A DNA stretch of 12,313 nucleotides from NBML01 sp029939535 (lineage in GTDB: Bacteria > Desulfobacterota > Desulfobacteria > Desulfobacterales > Desulfobacteraceae): NCBI GenBank assembly GCA_029939535.1, contig JAOZST010000110.1:1-12313 (forward strand). The letters are read 5' to 3'. A program made the position numbers and the translations under genes. The notes under the pieces were generated by a model that was not told the DNA's origin, searched no databases, and worked only from the letters and a program-made list of their open reading frames with translations. Shown here one piece after another: positions 7,139-12,313 of the stretch (within the stretch, counting starts at the first letter, position 1; each line of letters opens with the position of its first letter).

Positions 7139-8424
7139 GGTTTCACCTTACCCAGACTCTGGTAAAAGGAATCCACTGCTGCACAGGCAGATACCAGGGA
7201 AACACCTGAACCAGATTTAAGACGTATCCAGTCATTGTGGGCCAGAATGCTGCCAACGGCATAAAGGTGCTGGAACACGGGCCGATCCCTTTCGTCCAGG
7301 GGCCTGAACCATTGGTCTGTTTCAATACCTGCCCTGTTGATCAAATGGCCCTGGCGGCTTAAAAAATCAAGCCCGTGCCAGAGGCTTCGATTTACGGGCT
7401 GGGCTATGTTAAGGCGGAATACAGTCTCCACAATCCGTTCCCGCCTGGCATGGAGTCCTCCACCCGGGAATCTTCCCGTTGCAAGAATCACCCCTTTGGC
7501 GCCAATGGCCAATTCCCTGGTGTCTGTCTCACCAGTCAGGGTAAATTTTTTACCGTTAAATACAGGAGCTTTGATATGAATATTGCTTAAAAGCCTTACC
7601 CCTGAAGCAGTCAATGTTTTTTCAAAGGCATTTTTCAGCCTCAGCCCTGGGATGGAAGGTGGAATCCCAGGGATCTCAAACAAATCCATACCTGTCATCT
7701 CTTCCAGTTTTTGCTGGATGCCAAGGCTGTTGTTAACCCCGCAAACAGCGGGCATACCAGCAATATCAAACTTGTCTGAAAAGGGAAGCACCTGGTTTAC
7801 AAAGGCCTTTTGAACTTCAAAATCTTCAAAAAAGCCGGCCAGAACAATGGGTGGAACTGCTTTCCTGATATTGGGTATCTCAACACTCAAGGTTTTAATT
7901 TCAGAAAATCGGTTTTCCAGGCCAGCTGCCACCTGCCTGGCACTGAACCCCTGTAAGCCCTTTATATCAATCAGGAGCAGTTTTTTTCTCTCCTTAAAAA
8001 GTATATTACCTTTTATCATGGTTTTCGGCACCATAAAGCTTGGTTTAACGGTTCCCATGGAGGTTAAAATTGACAAGTTTTTTTGGGATGATAAATAATA
8101 TGAAAAACCAGCCTTCCCAAGAATCTCTTTTACAAATTCAAATCCCTGAATAATTTTCCCATGGCCAGTCACAGCATAGGGATGGCCTGGCAGGTCTTTT
8201 TTCAGACGGACAAGTCCCTGGGATGGATCATCCAGGGTAACACCGGAATCCATGGGATAGACTCCCAAATAATCCAAAAGGCCGCTGACAAAAAGCAGGG
8301 ACCCTGAATTTCCGGCTAATACAGTCTTAAGGCCAAGGCTTGCAGCCCGTGCAGCAGCAACCATACCACTGAACCCGGCACCAATCACCAGAAGATCGCA
8401 GTTTATATCTCTGTGCCCTGTCAT
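7135..8424 (-). CDS. glpB: Anaerobic glycerol-3-phosphate dehydrogenase subunit B
   Basis: GlpB is the second flavoprotein subunit of the anaerobic dehydrogenase, which oxidises sn-glycerol-3-phosphate to dihydroxyacetone phosphate. I start it at 8424, giving 429 residues (E. coli GlpB has 419). That ATG overlaps the glpA stop as ATGA and has AGAGGAAG 5 nt upstream. A longer frame reaches 8535, but its 37 extra residues lie inside glpA and do not look like GlpB. The N-terminus has a dinucleotide-binding fold (LLVIGAGFSGMVAAARAASLG, with G15, G17 and G20) and SGLLDYLG at 47-54, near the GlpB-typical 'SGSLDLL'. Near the C-terminus, ILATGRFPGGG and SGSGVSLVSACAA are the second flavin-binding parts. 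It is the second gene of the four-gene glp/hdr operon. Confidence 0.9.
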   Translation of the reverse strand: MTGHRDINCDLLVIGAGFSGMVAAARAASLGLKTVLAGNSGSLLFVSGLLDYLGVYPMDSGVTLDDPSQGLVRLKKDLPGHPYAVTGHGKIIQGFEFVKEILGKAGFSYYLSSQKNLSILTSMGTVKPSFMVPKTMIKGNILFKERKKLLLIDIKGLQGFSARQVAAGLENRFSEIKTLSVEIPNIRKAVPPIVLAGFFEDFEVQKAFVNQVLPFSDKFDIAGMPAVCGVNNSLGIQQKLEEMTGMDLFEIPGIPPSIPGLRLKNAFEKTLTASGVRLLSNIHIKAPVFNGKKFTLTGETDTRELAIGAKGVILATGRFPGGGLHARRERIVETVFRLNIAQPVNRSLWHGLDFLSRQGHLINRAGIETDQWFRPLDERDRPVFQHLYAVGSILAHNDWIRLKSGSGVSLVSACAAVDSFYQSLGKVKP

Positions 8425-9998
8425 TCTATCTTCCTCTCCCCAAGCTCCATGCCAAACAAACCGCAATGGATCATCTCTTTTAAAGAAGACTGGGCAAGGG
8501 AGGTTCCCCACAGCAGGGCATGTTCCCCTTTCCATCGTTCATTCAAAAACCGCCTCAGCCCTTCCATGCCCTCGGAGCCGGATATTTCACCCTTGTTGTA
8601 CAGGTGGGACAGGACCCGGACACTGCAGGCAGAACCCTGGCAGGGGCCTTTTCCCAACCTGCTTCTCAAGGCAATGGACAGCAGATCAGGTTTTCCTCCA
8701 TTCCTCCGGATGTCTGAAACAATGGAATCAATGGCACTGGCCGGAACCATTTCACACTCGCACAGCATGGTATCCTCCTTGTCTGACAAGTGAAACCCCT
8801 GGCGAAGGGAAACCCCGGGTTCAGTCCACTCCCCGGTTGAAGTCACGGGCAAAGGAAGATCCCTGGTCCTGCATGCAGATGAAATACCAAGCTTTTCACA
8901 AACCATGTCTGATGTTTTTTCCGCCATTAACCGAAAGGTGGTCAATTTTCCACTGGTAATGGTTATTAAATTATCCACCCCGTCTTTGGCATGATCCAGG
9001 AGGGAAAAGCCTCTGGACAATTTTCTGTCATCATCACCCCCGGCTTTAACCAATGGACGGACACCGCAATAGGCCCTGATATACCTGCGGGTACCAAGGG
9101 CCGGGATCATTTGCTTTCCCTGGTTAATAATCAAATCCACCTCTTCCACACTGGGATAAATCCCATCTGGTGAGTCTGTTCGGACCGATGTTGTGCCGAT
9201 GATGGAAACCACCCCGCCTGGCACCAGAATATCGCCGTCACTGGCCTTTCTTAACCTGTTGATTACCCGGGTTGCCATTCGCTTGCCCGTCACCAGAAGA
9301 CTTCCCTTGGAATATACCATGGGAATGCTAATCCCTGCCAATGTTGCCATCTGCCCTGCCCAGGCACCTGTGGCACTGACATAGGTATCTGCCTTGATGA
9401 AAAAGGTTTCCCTGGTTTTTGTATTAAAAATTCTGGCATTAACTATCCCATGATTTTTAATGGTAAATTCTTCCAGCCTGGCATGGTCGAAATATTCCCC
9501 TCCCAAATCAAGGGCCTGGGTAAGGTTTTCAATGGCAAGCTTAAAAGGGTCAATGGCACCATCCTCCACACCAAAGGCTGCAATAATATCCTGGGACAGA
9601 CTAGGTTCCATCTGCCTGGCATCTTTCAAATCCAAAGGTCTGCATGGAATGCCGGAACGTTCACACATCCGGGGGAAGTCGGCGATATATGCCTCATCAT
9701 CCCCTGGGACTGCCACAAAAAGCCCACCTGTCTCTTCAATGCAATGGGGGGCAATCTGCTTTAAAATAAGGCCTTCTGCACGGCATTCCATGGCAGCTTC
9801 GGCATCGGAATGGACATACCGGGCGCCTGAATGCAAAAGCCCGTGGTTGGCACCCGAGGCCCCTGAATTTAAATCGTTTTTCTCAATAAGGATCACCTTG
9901 ACCCCGCGCAAAGCAAGATCTCTGGCAACACCTGTTCCAGTTGCCCCGCCACCGATCACCAGCACCTGGGTCTGGATTATTTTTTTTGCACCGCTCAA
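8421..9998 (-). CDS. glpA: Anaerobic glycerol-3-phosphate dehydrogenase subunit A
   Basis: GlpA is the catalytic FAD subunit that oxidises sn-glycerol-3-phosphate. The 525-residue product is close to the usual length (about 540). It shows the FAD fold VLVIGGGATGTGVARDLALRG (G16-G17-G18, G21), the GASGANHGLLHSGARYV segment (46-62) and SGKLTTFRLMAEK (349-361), all characteristic of GlpA/GlpD. A C-terminal BFD-like domain offers four cysteines for a [2Fe-2S] cluster: C413, C415, C453 and C458. The start is TTG at 9998, because an in-frame TGA lies only two codons upstream and no ATG or GTG precedes the FAD motif. GGGGTG at 10005-10010 could serve as ribosome binding site, 6 nt away. It is the first gene of the operon. 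The space to the truncated glpR is unusually short, so the original promoter may be lost. Confidence 0.93.
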   Translation of the reverse strand: MSGAKKIIQTQVLVIGGGATGTGVARDLALRGVKVILIEKNDLNSGASGANHGLLHSGARYVHSDAEAAMECRAEGLILKQIAPHCIEETGGLFVAVPGDDEAYIADFPRMCERSGIPCRPLDLKDARQMEPSLSQDIIAAFGVEDGAIDPFKLAIENLTQALDLGGEYFDHARLEEFTIKNHGIVNARIFNTKTRETFFIKADTYVSATGAWAGQMATLAGISIPMVYSKGSLLVTGKRMATRVINRLRKASDGDILVPGGVVSIIGTTSVRTDSPDGIYPSVEEVDLIINQGKQMIPALGTRRYIRAYCGVRPLVKAGGDDDRKLSRGFSLLDHAKDGVDNLITITSGKLTTFRLMAEKTSDMVCEKLGISSACRTRDLPLPVTSTGEWTEPGVSLRQGFHLSDKEDTMLCECEMVPASAIDSIVSDIRRNGGKPDLLSIALRSRLGKGPCQGSACSVRVLSHLYNKGEISGSEGMEGLRRFLNERWKGEHALLWGTSLAQSSLKEMIHCGLFGMELGERKIE

Positions 9999-10025
9999 AA
10001 CTCACACCCCATAGCCTTTATATAA

Positions 10026-10454
10026 ATAGTTCGAAAACTAAAAATCATCACCAACAACCTGAATATTGCTGCCATCATAAGCCAGAACAAGGACTTTCAG
10101 GTCATTATAACAGGCGGGATTGTCAGAAGCAAGGACAGAGGTGTCACAGGGGAATCAGCCATCCAATTTATCCGGCAGTTCAAGGTGGATATTGGTATCA
10201 TCGGAATCAGCGGCATTGATGAAGATGGAACCCTCCTGGATTTTGATTTCAGGGAGGTAAATGTCTCTCGGGCTATAATGGAAAATTCCCGCAAAGTATT
10301 CCTGGTGGCGGATCATTCCAAGTTTCATAGGAACGTAATGGTCAAGTTGGGCTATATACTGAACATCCATACTCTGATAACGGACCAGCCACCACCGGAT
10401 AAAATCATGGACCTGATCCAGGAACATGGAGTCCAATTGGAAATCAACCCATAA
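10026..10454 (+). pseudogene. glpR: 5'-truncated glpR (DeoR-family glycerol-3-phosphate repressor), C-terminal half
   Basis: The open frame of 142 codons matches the second half of E. coli GlpR almost throughout. Visible blocks are LKIITNNLNIAAI, IITGGIVRSKDRGVTGE, IIGISGIDEDGTLLDFD, EVNVSRAIMENSRKVFL, VADHSKFHRN and the tail HGVQLE. By recall of the 252-residue E. coli protein, this corresponds to about residue 114 onwards. The winged-helix DNA-binding domain and the first half of the sugar-phosphate sensor domain are absent. An in-frame TAA (10023-10025) precedes it, and only glpA lies further left. No ATG start exists, and the only late start is a GTG at 10185. Such a product could not bind the operator in the usual way. 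The frame has no stop or frameshift, so the loss is recent, or a sensor-only peptide is kept. I favour pseudogene. Confidence 0.85.
10027..10040. promoter_or_regulatory. Palindrome in the glpA/glpR gap, possible GlpR-type operator
   Basis: The sequence TAGTT-CGAA-AACTA is an inverted repeat containing TTCGAA. As I recall it, the E. coli GlpR half-site consensus is WATKYTCGWW. The minus-strand reading AGTTTTCGAA agrees with it at 9 of 10 positions and the plus-strand ATAGTTCGAA at 8 of 10. It lies 29-42 bp upstream of the glpA start. It also overlaps the first codons of the glpR remnant, so it may be a coincidence at a deletion junction. Confidence 0.3.
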
Positions 10455-10475
10455 CACAAATATTAGAAATATTCC

Positions 10476-10504
10476 TTGCATAATCCAATAATCTCGTGTA
10501 TGAT
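10476..10504 (+). promoter_or_regulatory. Sigma-70-like promoter for the helicase gene
   Basis: A -35 TTGCAT (10476-10481) and a -10 TATGAT (10499-10504) are separated by exactly 17 bp. The -10 matches the consensus at five of six positions, the -35 only at three. A transcript would begin near 10511 and have a leader of about 46 nt containing the hairpin at 10525-10546. Confidence 0.55.
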
Positions 10505-10524
10505 TCTAAATTTTCGACACCTCT

Positions 10525-10546
10525 GCCGGTAATCCCGGCTTTTTTT
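10525..10546 (+). terminator. Terminator-like hairpin just before the deaD ribosome binding site
   Basis: A 5-bp GC stem (GCCGG/CCGGC) with loop TAATC is followed directly by seven T residues (10540-10546), the form of an intrinsic terminator. The ribosome binding site AAGGA begins at the very next base. It may stop transcripts coming from the glpR side. If the promoter at 10476-10504 is used, it lies inside the deaD leader and could act as an attenuator or a temperature-sensitive structure. Confidence 0.6.
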
Positions 10547-10556
10547 AAGGAACACT

Positions 10557-12313
10557 ATGACCCAGAAAACTTTGCCCGTAACCGGGTTTGACGAAATGAA
10601 TCTGAGCTCCCCTGTATTCTCTGCATTGCAGAAAGTGGGCTATGAAACACCCACGCCCATCCAGAGCCAGACCATCCCCCATATGATCCAGGGAAAAGAT
10701 ATCCTGGGTCAGGCCCGAACCGGTACCGGTAAAACCGCAGCTTTTGCATTACCCCTGCTGTCCCGGATTGATCTTGATAACAAACGGCCCCAGGTCCTGG
10801 TGCTGACCCCGACCAGGGAACTGGCAATTCAGGTGGCAGAGTCTTTTAAAACTTATGGCTCAAAAATGAAAGGCCTGAATGTATTGTCTGTATACGGAGG
10901 TCAGAGCTATGGGATACAGTTAAACCAGCTCAAACGAGGAGTCCATGTGGTAGTGGGAACACCCGGACGACTCATGGACCATATGCGAAGAAAAACCGTG
11001 TCCTTTGCAGACCTTTTTTGTGTGGTACTGGATGAGGCCGATGAAATGCTGCACATGGGCTTTATTGATGATGTGGAATGGATACTTGACAGAACTCCTG
11101 ATGACTCACAGACCGCTCTTTTTTCAGCCACCATGCCAGGACCCATAAGGAAGATTGCTCAAAAATATCTGACAAAGCCCAGAGAAATCCTAGTCAAACC
11201 AGACTCCCTTGGGCTTGACACCATCCACCAGCAATACTGGATGGCCCAGGGCACGAAAAAAAGCCAGGCCCTGATACGTATCCTTGAGGCTGTTACATTT
11301 GACGGTGTGATCGTGTTTACCAAAACAAAAACCTCTACCCTTGATGTAACCAAAACTCTTGAGGATCAAGGATTTAAGGCAGAAGCCCTGAATGGAGATA
11401 TTGCCCAGAATGCCAGGGAGCGGACTGTTAACCGCTTGAAAAATGGCAGCATTGATATTCTGGTTGCCACAGATGTGGCTGCCCGGGGCCTGGATGTGGA
11501 CCGGATCTCCCATGTGATCAACTATGATATGCCACCCAAGGTTGAACCCTATATCCATAGAATTGGCAGAACGGGCAGAGCAGGCAGAGCAGGAGAAGCA
11601 ATACTGTTCGTAAACCGGAATGAACGATGGATGCTCAAGGGAATAGAAAGGGCCACAAAACAAAAAATCAGTGAAATCAGCCTGCCCTCCAATAAGGCCA
11701 TCAATAAAAAGAGGGTAGCCAATTTTAAAGAGGCCATCACCAGGACCCTGAAATCAAAAGACCTGAATGTTTTCCAGGAATTGATTGAGGCCTATGCCCT
11801 GGAACAGGATATCACTGTGACCCAGATTGCTGCTGCCCTGGCAAATATGGCCCATGGCGACACCCCCTTTCTGCTGCCTGCCCATAAAAACAAAAAAAAT
11901 GCCCTTGCCCCTGCTAAACTATCGGTTAAACCAGCAGCTAAAGCAGCCAGGAAAAACCTGTCTGCCCGGGAAGAGTCTTCCAATAAAAAACATTTATCTG
12001 AAAGAATAACCCTGGCAGGCCATTCCAATAAAAAACAAAAACTCAAAAAAACAAAGATAGTGACAATAACTCCCCTGCCCCGGGAGTCAAAAATCATCCC
12101 CCTGGAAAAAGGCATGGAGAGATATCGCCTTGAAATCGGCCGGAACCACGGAATAAGGCCAGGGGATATTGTAGGGGCCATTGCCAATGAAGCTGGGCTT
12201 GAAAGTAAATATATCAAAAGAGTTGACATTAACCAGGAATTTTCCTTTGTGGATCTTCCCTTTGGAATGCCAAAGGATGTTTTCAGCATTTTGAAAAAAA
12301 CCCGGGTAAAATC
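10557..12313 (+). CDS. deaD: DEAD-box ATP-dependent RNA helicase, DeaD/CsdA type, 3'-partial
   Basis: The protein unwinds short RNA duplexes with ATP; relatives act in ribosome assembly and mRNA turnover, especially in the cold. 585 residues are visible before the right edge. The core motifs are complete: Q-motif GYETPTPIQ (28-36), motif I ARTGTGKT (53-60), PTRELA (85-90), DEAD (159-162), SAT (190-192), VATDVAARGLDVD (303-315) and HRIGRTGRAGR (334-344). A lysine-rich basic linker (about 443-510) leads to a DbpA-type RNA-binding domain from about residue 520, with IGRNHGIRPGDIVGAI and FSFVDLPFGMPKDVF. That domain is nearly complete, so few residues are probably missing. The start has AAGGA (10547-10551), 5 nt upstream. 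It appears monocistronic, with its own promoter and a hairpin leader. Confidence 0.93.
   Translation, partial: MTQKTLPVTGFDEMNLSSPVFSALQKVGYETPTPIQSQTIPHMIQGKDILGQARTGTGKTAAFALPLLSRIDLDNKRPQVLVLTPTRELAIQVAESFKTYGSKMKGLNVLSVYGGQSYGIQLNQLKRGVHVVVGTPGRLMDHMRRKTVSFADLFCVVLDEADEMLHMGFIDDVEWILDRTPDDSQTALFSATMPGPIRKIAQKYLTKPREILVKPDSLGLDTIHQQYWMAQGTKKSQALIRILEAVTFDGVIVFTKTKTSTLDVTKTLEDQGFKAEALNGDIAQNARERTVNRLKNGSIDILVATDVAARGLDVDRISHVINYDMPPKVEPYIHRIGRTGRAGRAGEAILFVNRNERWMLKGIERATKQKISEISLPSNKAINKKRVANFKEAITRTLKSKDLNVFQELIEAYALEQDITVTQIAAALANMAHGDTPFLLPAHKNKKNALAPAKLSVKPAAKAARKNLSAREESSNKKHLSERITLAGHSNKKQKLKKTKIVTITPLPRESKIIPLEKGMERYRLEIGRNHGIRPGDIVGAIANEAGLESKYIKRVDINQEFSFVDLPFGMPKDVFSILKKTRVK

Noticed and set aside
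8425..8535. A 37-residue N-terminal extension of GlpB
   Set aside because: It lies inside the end of glpA in another frame, has no similarity to GlpB, and the ATG at 8424 has a ribosome binding site and the same ATGA overlap as the other operon joints.
9460..10014. Plus-strand open frame of 184 codons opposite glpA, considered as the missing N-terminal half of GlpR
   Set aside because: Its translation shows no helix-turn-helix or DeoR pattern; it is the antisense shadow of glpA.

Overview
The window looks like a chromosome segment from a strictly anaerobic, sulfate-reducing bacterium of the Desulfobacterales type. This is inferred from three things: a GlpAB glycerol-3-phosphate dehydrogenase wired to heterodisulfide-reductase-like (Hdr) modules, an acetyl-CoA hydrolase/transferase fused to a GNAT domain, and moderate GC with A-tract-rich genes. 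No rRNA, tRNA, CRISPR array or transposase was seen.

Left part (1-2655): the C-terminal end of a nitroreductase-like protein enters from the left edge. A convergent gene for a secreted- or surface-looking hypothetical protein with a DUF5610-like core and short tandem repeats follows. After an AT-rich intergenic stretch come a 60-residue orphan small protein and a SpoU/TrmH-family RNA 2'-O-methyltransferase. The methyltransferase gene runs tail-to-tail into the next block with an 11-bp overlap.

Central part (2645-9998, all on the minus strand): glpA, glpB, a membrane heme/iron-sulfur protein and an HdrB-like protein are joined by three 4-bp ATGA overlaps. After a 127-bp gap the acetyl-CoA hydrolase/transferase-GNAT fusion follows in the same direction. 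I infer that GlpAB oxidises glycerol-3-phosphate. The electrons would pass through four cytoplasmic [4Fe-4S] clusters and the two CCG-type clusters of the HdrB-like protein. A membrane domain with a NarI-like heme b histidine pattern and a periplasmic CXXCH heme c site would carry them onward. Here a split, heme-containing assembly occupies the place of the classical GlpC.

Right part (10026-12313): next to glpA, divergently oriented, lies an intact-frame remnant of the repressor gene glpR. It has lost its DNA-binding N-terminal half, and glpA starts with TTG only about 28 bp away, so a deletion seems to have removed the glpR start and the original divergent promoter region. A sigma-70-like promoter and a terminator-like hairpin directly before the ribosome binding site precede a deaD/csdA-type DEAD-box RNA helicase gene that runs off the right edge.

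The most interesting signals are the truncated glpR with its compressed glpA start, the composite heme b / heme c / four-cluster electron-transfer protein, the CoA-transferase domain that seems to lack the family's catalytic glutamate, and the hairpin in the deaD leader.
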